Counted from the stretch's first letter, positions 17,655 through 27,573 are shown. The stretch: DNA of 64,000 bases from Pectobacterium sp013449375 (GCF_048593165.1 NZ_CP184271.1); one strand, 5' to 3'. Notes: generated by a model from the letters alone, not told the origin. Program-made: numbers and translations.

Positions 17655-19097
17655 TTATTCCACGCGCAGGATGCGGATCGTGTTAGTCGTGCCTACGGTG
17701 CCCATGATGTCGCCCTGTGTGACGATAACCAGATCTCCAGACATCAGGAATCCTTTATCGCGCAGGCGAATCACCGCATCGTTAGCGGCAGCCACGCCAT
17801 CCGTATAGCTATCGAAATGCACCGGAGTGACGCCACGATATAATGCCGTCAGGTTCAGCGTTTGTTCATGACGAGACATGGCAAAAATCGGCAATCCGGA
17901 ACTGATACGAGACATCATCAGCGCGGTACGGCCTGACTCCGTCATAGCGATCAGCGCCGTTACCCCTTTCAGGTGATTGGCGGCATACATCGCAGACATC
18001 GCGACGGATTCTTCCGTGTTATCAAACTGCACATCAAGGCGGTGTTTGGAGACATTGATGCTTGGGATTTTCTCCGCGCCTAAACAAACTTTCGCCATGG
18101 CGGCGACGGTTTCGGCCGGATATTGACCCGCAGCGGTCTCTGCCGACAGCATGACCGCATCGGTACCGTCTAGCACGGCGTTGGCGACGTCCATCACCTC
18201 TGCGCGCGTTGGCATCGGGTTGGTGATCATCGATTCCATCATCTGCGTGGCGGTAATGACCGCTCGGTTCAACTGACGGGCGCGACGAATCAATTTCTTC
18301 TGAATGCCCACCAGCTCTGGATCGCCGATTTCAACGCCCAGATCGCCCCTCGCCACCATCACCACATCGGAAGCCAGAATAATGTCATCCATCGCGGCAT
18401 CTGAGCAGACGGCTTCAGCACGTTCAACTTTTGATACGATCTTGGCATGACAGCCCGCATCGCGCGCGAGGCGGCGTGCGTAGTTGAGGTCTTCACCAGT
18501 ACGGGGGAAAGAGACGGCCAGATAGTCGACGCCAATTTTTGCAGCAGTAATAATGTCGGCTTTATCTTTTTCCGTCAGGGCTTCAGCAGACAGACCGCCG
18601 CCGAGTTTATTGATGCCTTTGTTGTTGGACAGCGGGCCGCCAACGGTGACTTCGGTATACACTTTCAGGCCTTCAACCTGAAGCACTTTCAGTTGTACAC
18701 GACCATCATCCAGTAACAGGATATCGCCAGGTACGACGTCGCTCGGTAAGCCTTTGTAATCGATCCCAACTTTTTCTTTATCGCCTTCGCCTTTCGCTAA
18801 GTTGGCATCCAGCAAGAATTTGTCGCCGACATTCAGGAAAATTTTACCTTCTTTGAAGGTAGAAACACGAATTTTTGGACCCTGTAGATCGCCAAGAATG
18901 GCAACGTGGCGGCCCAATTTAGCCGCAATTTCACGAACTTTGTTGGCACGTAATAGATGATCTTCTGGTGTGCCGTGAGAAAAATTCATGCGTACTACGT
19001 TAGCGCCCGCACTGATAATCTTTTCGAGATTATTATCGCGGTCGGTAGCGGGCCCCAGGGTGGTGACAATCTTGGTTCTTCTGAGCCGTCTGGACAT
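17655..19097 (-). CDS. pykA: pyruvate kinase II
   Basis: A 480-residue glycolytic enzyme that converts phosphoenolpyruvate and ADP to pyruvate and ATP. MSRRLRRTKIVTTLGPATDRDNN at the N-terminus and the active-site stretch VMVARGDLGVEIG and ITATQMMESMI match E. coli PykA (the AMP-activated type) rather than PykF. SAETAAGQYP and VIVTQGD follow. The neighbouring hexR and zwf genes share its metabolic role. A 455-base spacer carrying repeat copy 3 separates it from hexR, which is on the same strand. Confidence 0.97.
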   Translation of the reverse strand: MSRRLRRTKIVTTLGPATDRDNNLEKIISAGANVVRMNFSHGTPEDHLLRANKVREIAAKLGRHVAILGDLQGPKIRVSTFKEGKIFLNVGDKFLLDANLAKGEGDKEKVGIDYKGLPSDVVPGDILLLDDGRVQLKVLQVEGLKVYTEVTVGGPLSNNKGINKLGGGLSAEALTEKDKADIITAAKIGVDYLAVSFPRTGEDLNYARRLARDAGCHAKIVSKVERAEAVCSDAAMDDIILASDVVMVARGDLGVEIGDPELVGIQKKLIRRARQLNRAVITATQMMESMITNPMPTRAEVMDVANAVLDGTDAVMLSAETAAGQYPAETVAAMAKVCLGAEKIPSINVSKHRLDVQFDNTEESVAMSAMYAANHLKGVTALIAMTESGRTALMMSRISSGLPIFAMSRHEQTLNLTALYRGVTPVHFDSYTDGVAAANDAVIRLRDKGFLMSGDLVIVTQGDIMGTVGTTNTIRILRVE

Positions 19098-19314
19098 GTA
19101 TAACTCCGTTCACTTGTGAAGCTGTAGTGTTGCGATTAAGCGTCGAATAACGGTGCAAAATGTCACTTTACAACAAAACTATTTCACCTGCGTTATCCGA
19201 ACATCGTGTTGAGTCTGATTATCATACTGTACAGGTAATCCCCGTCATCTTTCCATGCCCGTACTCTCTGACCATATCAAGATGAAGCGGGTAGATGATA
19301 CCGCTCATTTTTCA

Positions 19315-19511
<197 letters not shown>

Positions 19512-19552
19512 AAACATAACTCAAAAACAAAGCACAACGTAAAACTTAGCGA

Positions 19553-20422
19553 TCACCTAAAGGGGTTAATCAATCGCTCATCTTTATCAAAGCGAGATTC
19601 GCGCAAGGCTTCTTTGACCCGCTTCAGGTTATCACGAAACTTCTCTCCGCGGCGCAGTGTGAAGCCCGTCGCCAGAACGTCGATCAGCGTCAACTGGGCG
19701 ATGCGAGAGACCATAGGCATATAGACATCGGTATCTTCAGGCACATCAAGCCGCAACGCCAGCGAAGCCTCACGCGCGAGCGGCGTGCCGTCTGAGGTGA
19801 TCGCGATGACGGTCGCGTCGTTCTCACGTGCTAACTGTGCCATTTCGACCAGACTTTTGGTTCTGCCAGTGTGGGAGATCAATACCACCACGTCACCGTC
19901 GCTGGAATTCATGCAACTCATACGCTGCATAACGATGTCATCAAAATAAACGACGGGAATATTGAAGCGGAAAAATTTGTTCATCGCATCGTGTGCGACA
20001 GCTGCGGAGGCGCCCAGACCGAAGAAAGAGATTTTTTTCGCCTGCGTCAGCAAATCCACGGCGCGGTTGACGGCAGTGACATCCAGACTGGATTTCACCT
20101 GTTCCAGACCCGCCATGGCGGATTCAAAGATTTTACTGGTGTAGGCGTCAACGCTGTCATCTTCTTCAACGTTACGGTTCACATAGGGTGTACCGTTTGC
20201 CAGACTTTGTGCCAGATGTAGTTTAAAATCGGGAAACCCTTTCGTTTCAAGGCGGCGACAGAAACGATTGACCGTTGGCTCGCTGACGTCGGCCATTTTG
20301 GCTAAGGTCGCGATGCTGGAGTGAATGGCTGTCTGCGGAGTGCTTAGGATCACTTCAGCAACTTTTCTTTCCGATTTGCTCAAGAGTTCTAGGTGACTCT
20401 GGATTTTTTCCAGCATATTCAT
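19553..20422 (-). CDS. hexR: HexR, RpiR-family regulator of central carbon metabolism
   Basis: A 289-residue repressor. The N-terminal RpiR helix-turn-helix is in IATLAKMADVSEPTVNRFCRRLE, and a SIS sugar-phosphate domain (about 125-255) contains FFGLGASAAVAHDAMNKFFRF and VLISHTGRTKS. HexR responds to 2-keto-3-deoxy-6-phosphogluconate. It is divergent from zwf, whose leader contains a consensus HexR palindrome, and eda, which consumes the effector, follows zwf. The ATG at 20422 (MNMLEKIQ) matches the E. coli start; the ribosome-binding site is weak. Confidence 0.95.
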   Translation of the reverse strand: MNMLEKIQSHLELLSKSERKVAEVILSTPQTAIHSSIATLAKMADVSEPTVNRFCRRLETKGFPDFKLHLAQSLANGTPYVNRNVEEDDSVDAYTSKIFESAMAGLEQVKSSLDVTAVNRAVDLLTQAKKISFFGLGASAAVAHDAMNKFFRFNIPVVYFDDIVMQRMSCMNSSDGDVVVLISHTGRTKSLVEMAQLARENDATVIAITSDGTPLAREASLALRLDVPEDTDVYMPMVSRIAQLTLIDVLATGFTLRRGEKFRDNLKRVKEALRESRFDKDERLINPFR

Positions 20423-20767
20423 ACGACAAGGGCCATGTAAGTTTTTTCCAATTTCAACTAAAGGTACAACTGGCATGCATTACGTGAAAAAATGCAAGTC
20501 GTGAAAATATACTACGACCCTGTACGGGTTGGCAGCGGGCAACACGTTAAGTTAGGTCCTTTTTTTGCCAGAACATGACATGTGTCTAACTTTCAGAAAA
20601 GTAATCGACTGTCAGAAACGACGAAAAATTTCGCTTTAGGGCGAATGCCTAAGTGATTTCAGCCGTGGCACAGACCGATTTATTTGTGGTTTTCAGCCAA
20701 TAACGACCATTATTTGGCATTTTTATGATGGGTTTACTGGCTGTAGTCAAAAAGAGTACATTATCGC

Positions 20768-20782
20768 TGTAATAAAATTACA
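20768..20782. promoter_or_regulatory. HexR operator upstream of zwf
   Basis: TGTAATAAAATTACA is a 15-base palindrome of the known HexR type, 24 bases before the zwf ATG, where bound repressor would block transcription. Nothing else clear was seen in the 384-base hexR-zwf spacer. Confidence 0.8.
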
Positions 20783-20806
20783 GCATCCTGCAACGAGGAG
20801 ATGAAC

Positions 20807-22282
20807 ATGGCGGTAACTTCAACAGCCCAAGCGTGCGATCTGGTTATTTTCGGTGCCAAGGGCGATCTGGCGCGCCGTAAATTGCTGCCTTCCCTGTATC
20901 AGTTGGAAAAAGCAGGCCACATCCATGCGGACACCAAAATTATCGGGGTGGGCCGCGCCGATTGGGATAAAGCGGAGTATACCCGCGTCGTGCGAGAAGC
21001 GCTTGACACCTTTATGAAAGAAGCCATCGACGACAAGTTGTGGGAAACGCTAAGCAGTCGGCTGGATTTCTGCAATCTTGATGTGGAAGACACGAAAGCG
21101 TTTAACAAACTGGGCAAGATGCTTGACCAGAAAAACCGCACCACCATTAACTACTTTGCGATGCCACCGAGCACATTCGGTGCGATCTGCAAAGGGCTGG
21201 GAACCGCTGGGCTGAATAAAGAGCCGGCGCGTGTGGTGATGGAAAAACCATTGGGTACCGATCTGGCGTCTTCTCGCGTCATTAACGATCAGGTCGCGGA
21301 ATACTTCAATGAGTGCCAGGTTTATCGTATCGACCACTATCTCGGTAAAGAAACCGTACTGAATCTGCTGGCGCTGCGTTTTGCCAACTCGCTGTTCTCC
21401 TCAAACTGGGACAACCGGACGATCGACCATGTACAGATCACAGTAGCCGAAGAAGTCGGCATCGAAGGGCGCTGGGGCTATTTTGATAAAGCCGGCCAGA
21501 TGCGCGACATGATCCAGAACCACCTGTTGCAGATTCTGACGATGATTGCGATGTCGCCGCCGTCTGATTTGACGACCGACCGCATCCGTGATGAAAAAGT
21601 GAAGGTGCTGCGTTCACTGCGTCGTATCGATCGCTCCAACGTGCATGAAACCACCGTTCGTGGCCAATACACGTCTGGTTTTGTTCAGGGACATAAAGTG
21701 CCGGGCTATCTGGAAGAAGAGGGCGCGAACAAAAGCAGCAGCACGGAAACCTTCGTCTCGATTCGCGTTGATATTGACGACTGGCGCTGGTCTGGTGTGC
21801 CGTTCTACCTGCGTACCGGTAAACGTTTGCCGACCAAATGTTCAGAAGTGGTGGTGTACTTTAAAAACCCTGCGCTGAACCTGTTCCACGATTCTTACCA
21901 GCAGTTGCCGCAGAACAAGCTGATCATTCGCTTACAGCCGGATGAAGGCGTGGAAATCCAGATTCTGAATAAAATTCCGGGATTAGAGCATAAACACCGC
22001 CTGCAAACGGTGAAACTGGATCTGAGCTTCTCGGAAACCTTTAATCAGCAGCATTTGGCCGATGCTTACGAACGTCTGCTGCTGGAAAGCATGCGCGGCA
22101 TTCAGGCACTGTTCGTTCGCCGTGATGAGGTTGAAGAGGCCTGGAAATGGGTGGATTCCATCATGGATGCGTGGGCGATGGACAATGATGCACCGAAACC
22201 GTATCAGGCGGGAAGCTGGGGGCCAGTGGCATCCGTGGCGATGATTACCCGCGATGGCCGCTCTTGGAATGAGTTTGAGTAA
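20807..22282 (+). CDS. zwf: glucose-6-phosphate 1-dehydrogenase
   Basis: A 491-residue NADP-dependent enzyme, first in the oxidative pentose phosphate pathway. The nucleotide-binding segment IFGAKGDLARRKLLPSL is near residue 15, and RIDHYLGKETV carries the substrate-binding Lys. The C-terminal part matches E. coli Zwf throughout. GAGGAG lies six bases before the ATG at 20807; an ATG two codons upstream is less well placed. It has a HexR operator in its promoter. Gluconate-6-phosphate dehydratase (edd) does not follow; eda does, after 167 bases. Confidence 0.98.
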   Translation: MAVTSTAQACDLVIFGAKGDLARRKLLPSLYQLEKAGHIHADTKIIGVGRADWDKAEYTRVVREALDTFMKEAIDDKLWETLSSRLDFCNLDVEDTKAFNKLGKMLDQKNRTTINYFAMPPSTFGAICKGLGTAGLNKEPARVVMEKPLGTDLASSRVINDQVAEYFNECQVYRIDHYLGKETVLNLLALRFANSLFSSNWDNRTIDHVQITVAEEVGIEGRWGYFDKAGQMRDMIQNHLLQILTMIAMSPPSDLTTDRIRDEKVKVLRSLRRIDRSNVHETTVRGQYTSGFVQGHKVPGYLEEEGANKSSSTETFVSIRVDIDDWRWSGVPFYLRTGKRLPTKCSEVVVYFKNPALNLFHDSYQQLPQNKLIIRLQPDEGVEIQILNKIPGLEHKHRLQTVKLDLSFSETFNQQHLADAYERLLLESMRGIQALFVRRDEVEEAWKWVDSIMDAWAMDNDAPKPYQAGSWGPVASVAMITRDGRSWNEFE

Positions 22283-22416
22283 TTCTTTGATAATAAGTCA
22301 GTAATTGGGATGCGGATAACGTTCAGTATCCCACAGTTTAATGTATGGCTAACGGTGCGGTCGGACATCTGCGGCGACGCAGATCCCTGTGGCAGGGGCG
22401 CGCTATATAATTAATG

Positions 22417-22431
22417 ATGCCCTTCGGGCAT
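22417..22431. other. short perfect palindrome in the eda leader
   Basis: ATGCCC-TTC-GGGCAT lies 19 bases before the eda start, just upstream of the CTGGAG ribosome-binding site. It could modulate eda translation or mark an RNA processing site; nothing more can be said. Confidence 0.35.
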
Positions 22432-22449
22432 GACTGGAGATAACTTTTG

Positions 22450-23091
22450 ATGAAAAACTGGAAAACGAGCGCGGAACAGATTTTGACAACAGGTCCTGTT
22501 GTTCCTGTTATTGTAGTCAACAAACTCGAACACGCAGTGCCGATGGCAAAAGCGTTAGTCGCGGGCGGCGTTCGCGTTCTGGAACTGACATTGCGTACCG
22601 ACTGTGCCATCGACGCGATCCGCGCGATTGCGCAAGAAGTACCGGAAGCCATCGTGGGTGCTGGTACGGTGACAAACCCTGAGCAGTTGGCCGCCGTTGT
22701 GGATGCAGGTGCCCAGTTCGCCATCAGCCCCGGCTTGACTGAGCCGTTGCTGAAAGCCGCGATTGAAGGCAACATCCCGTTGATTCCGGGTATCAGCACG
22801 GTGTCTGAACTGATGCTGGGTATGGATTACGGCCTGCGTGAGTTCAAATTCTTCCCAGCGGAAGCTAACGGTGGCGTGAAAGCGCTCCAGGCGATCGCGG
22901 GTCCGTTTGCTCAGATCCGTTTCTGTCCAACCGGTGGCATTACGCCAAATAACTACCGCGATTATCTGGCGCTGAAAAGCGTGCTGTGCGTCGGTGGTTC
23001 ATGGCTGGTGCCGAACGATGCGCTGGAAAGCGGTGATTACGCGCGTATTACCGAACTGGCGTGTGAAGCCGTTGCAGGTGCAAAAGCCTAA
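22450..23091 (+). CDS. eda: KDPG/KHG aldolase
   Basis: A 213-residue class I aldolase that splits 2-keto-3-deoxy-6-phosphogluconate into pyruvate and glyceraldehyde 3-phosphate. The Schiff-base Lys is in REFKFFPAEANGG (about 133). PVIVVNKLEHAVPMAKAL, GAGTVTNPEQL and RFCPTGGITP match E. coli Eda. The ATG at 22450 follows CTGGAG. In soft-rot bacteria this enzyme is the last step of pectin and galacturonate breakdown, which fits eda standing here without edd. Confidence 0.97.
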   Translation: MKNWKTSAEQILTTGPVVPVIVVNKLEHAVPMAKALVAGGVRVLELTLRTDCAIDAIRAIAQEVPEAIVGAGTVTNPEQLAAVVDAGAQFAISPGLTEPLLKAAIEGNIPLIPGISTVSELMLGMDYGLREFKFFPAEANGGVKALQAIAGPFAQIRFCPTGGITPNNYRDYLALKSVLCVGGSWLVPNDALESGDYARITELACEAVAGAKA

Positions 23092-23113
23092 GTTTGCTCG
23101 TGACTGAATGACG

Positions 23114-23143
23114 AAGGCCACTCGTAGTGAGTGGCCTTTTTTT
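23114..23143 (+). terminator. terminator of eda
   Basis: AAGGCCACTC (23114-23123) pairs with GAGTGGCCTT (23129-23138) and is followed by further T. The A-rich mirror image is weaker, so it mainly serves eda; purT converges on it. Confidence 0.9.
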
Positions 23144-23175
23144 ATCTCATGTCTTACCCAGTTGGCAGCAGTCTA

Positions 23176-24354
23176 TCAGCCGCTGACTTTTACACCTGCC
23201 GCGACGCGCTTGGCGATTGCCACCGCATCGTCCGTGGTTTCTGCGCTGGCTAATGCGACGCCCATGCGACGTTTACCGCTGATATCCGGCTTACCAAACA
23301 GGCGAATTTGCGTATGAGGGAGTAGCGCACTTTCCAGCCCCTGATAGCGCACATTATTGCTATCGAGTTCCGGTAAAATCACAGCGGAAGCCGATGCGCC
23401 ATATTGACGAACTGCGCCAATGGGTAACCCTAGAAACGCGCGAACGTGCAAGGCAAACTCGGAGAGATCCTGAGAAATCATCGTTACCATGCCAGTATCG
23501 TGCGGACGAGGGGACACTTCGCTGAAGATGACCTCATCGCCACAAACGAACAGTTCAACACCAAAGAGACCATAGCCACCGAGCGCTTTCACAACATCGC
23601 TGGCCATCTTTTGCGCGCGCTCTTGCGCCAGTGCACTCATCTGCTGTGGCTGCCAGGATTCACGATAATCGCCATCTTCCTGACGATGCCCGATAGGCGC
23701 ACAGAAATGAATACCGTCAACGGCATGGATGGTTAGCAGCGTGATCTCAAAATCAAAATTCACCAACCCTTCCACGATGACACGCCCACCGCCTGCGCGT
23801 CCGCCCTGTTGGGCGTAGTTCCACGCTTGCGCTAATTGTTCCGCAGAGCGAATCAGGCTTTGCCCTTTGCCGGATGAACTCATGACCGGTTTCACAATGC
23901 AGGGATAACCAATCGCATCTACGGCCTGACGAAAACTCTCTTCGCTATCGGCAAAACGGTAGGTGGAGGTAGGAACGCCGAGCGTTTCGGCTGCCAGACG
24001 GCGGATACCTTCACGGTTCATCGTCAGGCGTGTGGCTTCGGCGCAGGGAACAACATGGTGACCCTGCTTTTCCAACGTGACCAGCATGTCGGTGGCGATA
24101 GCCTCAATTTCCGGCACGATATAATCAGGACGTTCGGCTTCAACCAGCGCTTTCAATGCATCGCCATCCAACATATTGATGACGTGGCTGCGATGCGCAA
24201 TCTGCATGGCGGGGGCATCGGCATAGCGATCGACCGCAATCACTTCGATTCCCAGGCGCTGACACTCAATCGCCACTTCTTTGCCTAATTCACCGGAGCC
24301 AAGCAGCATCACTCGTGTGGCATCCGCACGCAGGGCGGTTCCAATCGTTAACAT
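23176..24354 (-). CDS. purT: formate-dependent phosphoribosylglycinamide formyltransferase
   Basis: A 392-residue ATP-grasp enzyme that makes formyl-GAR from GAR, formate and ATP in purine synthesis. VMLLGSGELGKEVAIECQRLG, YPCIVKPVMSSSGKGQS and FSEVSPRPHDTGMVT are the family motifs. The ATG at 24354 follows TAAGG and gives the E. coli N-terminus; upstream in-frame starts would run through the PurR operator. Repression by PurR is expected from the operator at 24398-24413. Confidence 0.97.
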   Translation of the reverse strand: MLTIGTALRADATRVMLLGSGELGKEVAIECQRLGIEVIAVDRYADAPAMQIAHRSHVINMLDGDALKALVEAERPDYIVPEIEAIATDMLVTLEKQGHHVVPCAEATRLTMNREGIRRLAAETLGVPTSTYRFADSEESFRQAVDAIGYPCIVKPVMSSSGKGQSLIRSAEQLAQAWNYAQQGGRAGGGRVIVEGLVNFDFEITLLTIHAVDGIHFCAPIGHRQEDGDYRESWQPQQMSALAQERAQKMASDVVKALGGYGLFGVELFVCGDEVIFSEVSPRPHDTGMVTMISQDLSEFALHVRAFLGLPIGAVRQYGASASAVILPELDSNNVRYQGLESALLPHTQIRLFGKPDISGKRRMGVALASAETTDDAVAIAKRVAAGVKVSG

Positions 24355-24397
24355 AACCTTATACCTGATCGGGTTGTGAAAAATAGCCGCAGTATAA

Positions 24398-24413
24398 ACG
24401 AAAACGTTTGCGT
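24398..24413. promoter_or_regulatory. PurR operator of purT
   Basis: On the reverse strand ACGCAAACGTTTTCGT fits the 16-base PurR consensus (ACGCAAACGTTTTCnT) with no mismatch, 44 bases before the purT ATG. Confidence 0.88.
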
Positions 24414-24553
24414 GCGCATTAAAGAGGGCATGATTGGAATGCGGTGCGCAAAAGCGCACCAAGTGATAAGGGCGTGCCTTGGCATTGCCGATCAATCGTG
24501 CCACTCTTCTTGTAGAGTTAACGTTTTATGTTAAGACAACGAGATCCGACGCG

Positions 24554-26605
24554 ATGAAAACACCGCAAGCTGAAAAACGCCCTCATGTGATGAGCATGCA
24601 TGGCGATACGCGTATCGACAATTATTACTGGCTGCGTGATGACCAGCGCGCCGATCCGCAGGTGCTGGCCTATCTGGAGCAGGAAAATGCCTATAGCGAT
24701 GCTGTTATGGCTCCCTATGAGGCGCGTAAACGGTCGTTGTATGACGAAATGGTTAAGCGTATCCCGTCAACGGATATGTCTGTGCCGTATGTCAGAAAGG
24801 GTTATCGTTATCAAAGTCGTTATGAGCCGGGCAAAGAGTACGCCATCTATCTGCGCCAGCCTGAGCAAGAAACGGACGCGTGGGACACACTACTGGACGG
24901 GAACCAACGTGCAGAAGGGCATGAGTTTTATAGCCTTGGCGCGCTTGAAGTTAGCCCAGACAATAGACTACTGGCACTCTCGGAAGATTTTCTATCCCGT
25001 CGGCAGTACACGCTTCGTTTTCGCGATCTGAACAGCGGCGAGTGGCTACCGGATGTGATCGAAAATGTCACGGCGGGAGCGGAATGGTCGGCGGATTCGA
25101 CGGTTCTGTATTACGTTCGTAAACACGAGCAAACGCTACTGCCGTATCAAGTCTATCGTCATCGGCTGGGGAGCGATCCTGCACAGGATGAACTTGTATA
25201 TGAAGAGAAAGACGACACCTATTATGTCAGCCTGAGTAAAACGACATCAGAGCACTACATCTCTATTTATCTCAGCAGCACCACAACGACGGAGGTGTTA
25301 TTGCTCGACGCGACACGCTCGGATGCTGTGCCGCAGGTCTGCATTCCACGCCGGAAAGATCATGAATACGGCATCGATCACTATCAGAGCAAGTTTTATC
25401 TGCGTTCTAATCGGGAAGGAAAAAACTTTGGCCTCTACCGATCAGACAAACCTGATGAACAAACGCTGGAAACGCTGATTGCACCACGTGAAAATCGTGT
25501 GCTGGAAGGATTTGAGCTGTTCCGCGACTGGCTGGTGGTCGAAGAAAGAGAGCGCGGATTGACTAGCCTGCGCCAGATTCACTGGCATACGCAGGAAGAA
25601 AAAGCGATCACCTTCAATGACGCGAGCTATGTGACGTGGTTGTCTTACAACCCTACGCCAGAAACGGCATTGATGCGGTATGGCTATTCGTCAATGACAA
25701 CCCCCAGCACGCAGTATGAATTGAATCTGGATACGGGCGAACAGCAATTACTTAAACAAGCCGAGGTGAAAGACTTCTCTTCGGATAATTATCGAAGCGA
25801 ACGCGTGTGGATTACCGTTCGGGATGGCGTCGAAGTTCCCGTTTCTCTTGTTTATCATCGCGATCATTTCAGCCCAGGTAAGAACCCGATACTGGTCTAC
25901 GGCTACGGCGCTTATAGCCATAGTCTGGATCCGGATTTCAGCGTGAGTCGCTTGAGCCTGTTGGACCGAGGGTTCATTTTCGCCTTAACGCACATTCGCG
26001 GCGGCGGCGAACTGGGGCAACAGTGGTACGACGATGGCCGATTACTCAATAAAATGCACTCCTTCACGGACTTCATCGATGTGTCGCAGGCATTGATAGC
26101 AAAAGGCTATGGCGACAGGAAAAACATGTTCGCAATGGGCGGTAGTGCGGGAGGATTATTGATGGGCGCGGTGGTGAATATGGCGCCCGAACTGTTTAAA
26201 GGCGTTGTCGCTCAGGTTCCCTTCGTTGATGTGCTGACGACGATGCTGGATGAGTCTATCCCGCTGACGACTGGTGAGTATGACGAGTGGGGCGATCCGA
26301 ATGAGAAAACCTACTATGACTACATCAAACAATACAGCCCCTATGACGGTGTTGTCGCGCAGCGTTACCCACATTTGCTGGTGACGACCGGGCTGCACGA
26401 TTCTCAGGTGCAGTATTGGGAGCCTGCTAAGTGGGTGGCGAAATTGCGGGAAGTCAAAACGGATGATCGTCTGGTGTTGCTATACACCGACATGGATGCC
26501 GGGCACGGCGGAAAATCCGGTCGTTTTAAACGCTATGATGATATTGCGTTGGAATATGCTTTTCTGCTGATGGTGCTTGAAATGCCTGAGGACGATCGCG
26601 GATAA
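24554..26605 (+). CDS. ptrB: oligopeptidase B
   Basis: A 683-residue S9A serine peptidase that cuts small peptides after Arg and Lys in the cytoplasm. The N-terminal beta-propeller begins HGDTRIDNYYWLRDD. The C-terminal alpha/beta hydrolase domain has the nucleophile in FAMGGSAGGLLMGA and the catalytic His in DMDAGHGGKSGRFK. VPFVDVLTTMLDESIPLT is characteristic. The ATG at 24554 gives the expected N-terminus; the upstream 25 in-frame residues overlap the purT promoter. Confidence 0.95.
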   Translation: MKTPQAEKRPHVMSMHGDTRIDNYYWLRDDQRADPQVLAYLEQENAYSDAVMAPYEARKRSLYDEMVKRIPSTDMSVPYVRKGYRYQSRYEPGKEYAIYLRQPEQETDAWDTLLDGNQRAEGHEFYSLGALEVSPDNRLLALSEDFLSRRQYTLRFRDLNSGEWLPDVIENVTAGAEWSADSTVLYYVRKHEQTLLPYQVYRHRLGSDPAQDELVYEEKDDTYYVSLSKTTSEHYISIYLSSTTTTEVLLLDATRSDAVPQVCIPRRKDHEYGIDHYQSKFYLRSNREGKNFGLYRSDKPDEQTLETLIAPRENRVLEGFELFRDWLVVEERERGLTSLRQIHWHTQEEKAITFNDASYVTWLSYNPTPETALMRYGYSSMTTPSTQYELNLDTGEQQLLKQAEVKDFSSDNYRSERVWITVRDGVEVPVSLVYHRDHFSPGKNPILVYGYGAYSHSLDPDFSVSRLSLLDRGFIFALTHIRGGGELGQQWYDDGRLLNKMHSFTDFIDVSQALIAKGYGDRKNMFAMGGSAGGLLMGAVVNMAPELFKGVVAQVPFVDVLTTMLDESIPLTTGEYDEWGDPNEKTYYDYIKQYSPYDGVVAQRYPHLLVTTGLHDSQVQYWEPAKWVAKLREVKTDDRLVLLYTDMDAGHGGKSGRFKRYDDIALEYAFLLMVLEMPEDDRG

Positions 26606-26625
26606 GGGATAAAACATAGCTATGA

Positions 26626-26651
26626 GGGTAAACCCATTTTCGGGTTTACCC
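26626..26651. terminator. hairpin after ptrB
   Basis: GGGTAAACCC (26626-26635) and GGGTTTACCC (26642-26651) form a ten-pair perfect stem over six bases, between convergent ptrB and the small gene at 26701. No long T run follows. Confidence 0.5.
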
Positions 26652-26700
26652 GATTGGCTCGGCGCATCACTTCGGTGACCAAAACTGAGGTTATCAACAC

Positions 26701-26811
26701 CTAGGTAATATCAGCCTGCGTTTTCTTCGCTCTTTTGTCAGCCCGCTTTTCGGCGGCCGTTTTCAGCGGTTTCTTCTTACTGTTCTTTTTGCTATCCAGT
26801 CCTTTACTCAT
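26701..26811 (-). CDS. small Lys-rich protein of unknown function
   Basis: A 36-codon reading frame: ATG at 26811 with GAGG eight bases upstream, stop at 26701-26703. The product begins MSKGLDSKKNSKKKPLK and continues KTAAEKRADKRAKK, so it is very basic and probably unstructured; RNA or ribosome association is possible but not shown. It is transcribed away from holE's 3' end in the same direction. I do not recognise an assigned name. The good ribosome-binding site and strongly biased composition support a real gene. Confidence 0.6.
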   Translation of the reverse strand: MSKGLDSKKNSKKKPLKTAAEKRADKRAKKTQADIT

Positions 26812-26972
26812 ATCTTGCCTCGTTTAGATAAAAGGTTAGGTTGCCACTCCATTAACCTCCTGTGCGGGCCGAGATGCAAGTAGAAAATGGTTTTTGCTGT
26901 GTAAGAATGTAACCTGCGGAAAGGGATATTTTCCACGGCAAGGTCGTCGTAGGTTGGAATGAGAGGATAAGC

Positions 26973-27203
26973 CTACTTAGACTTCGGCTCGTAGGGCAAA
27001 CGTGAGAACTGGAGTGAACGTTGGCGATAAAACATCACGCGTTCGCGAAAGTAGTTACGCAGGTGATCGGGCTGCTCTCTCTCAACAGCCTCTGGAATGA
27101 CCGGCATATTGTAACGCTCTTTGAAGGCAACGCCTGATGCTGCCAAATCCACGTTAACTTTATCCATATCCTCTTTGGACAATTCTGCCAGATTGTATCC
27201 CAT
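26973..27203 (-). CDS. holE: DNA polymerase III subunit theta
   Basis: The 76-residue theta subunit of the polymerase III core, which binds and stabilises the epsilon proofreading subunit. DKVNVDLAASGVAFKERYNMPVIPEAVEREQPDHLR and the C-terminal SRLPYEPK match E. coli HolE closely. CAGGAG lies before the ATG. It is next to ftnA and yebY, similar to the E. coli neighbourhood. Confidence 0.96.
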   Translation of the reverse strand: MGYNLAELSKEDMDKVNVDLAASGVAFKERYNMPVIPEAVEREQPDHLRNYFRERVMFYRQRSLQFSRLPYEPKSK

Positions 27204-27376
27204 ACCATTTTCTCCTGCCGATTGATCACAGACTCATGTGCGCCACGGTAAAGTAGCAACAGAAAAATGGCAAGTGTTCACCTTGTTATGTGGATGTTTA
27301 TTATTCTGATTGCGAAATGGGAATCATTTTTAATATAGGCTTTTCATGATTGATATAAACCCTTGTTGTTATTTTT

Positions 27377-27393
27377 GATAATAAAAATGATTC
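27377..27393. promoter_or_regulatory. candidate Fur-like site upstream of ftnA
   Basis: GATAATAAAAATGATTC resembles the Fur consensus GATAATGATAATCATT in part; another partial match (GAAATGGGAATCATTTTTA) lies at 27313-27331. Iron control of ferritin is expected. The 370-base holE-ftnA spacer is AT-rich and otherwise empty. Confidence 0.35.
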
Positions 27394-27573
27394 GCAGTAA
27401 TATATCTCAATAAGATTTAAGTGATAATAAATATCAATAACAACCAGTATAACACTTTGTTTTCGTTGCTTTTTTTATTAATCCTGTCGCAATGTTAATA
27501 AAGTGTTCTTTATTTTATTTTTCAGGCATAATGCCCTGAATAATTTCACCTGCCGGGAAAATAGGGAGTTAGC

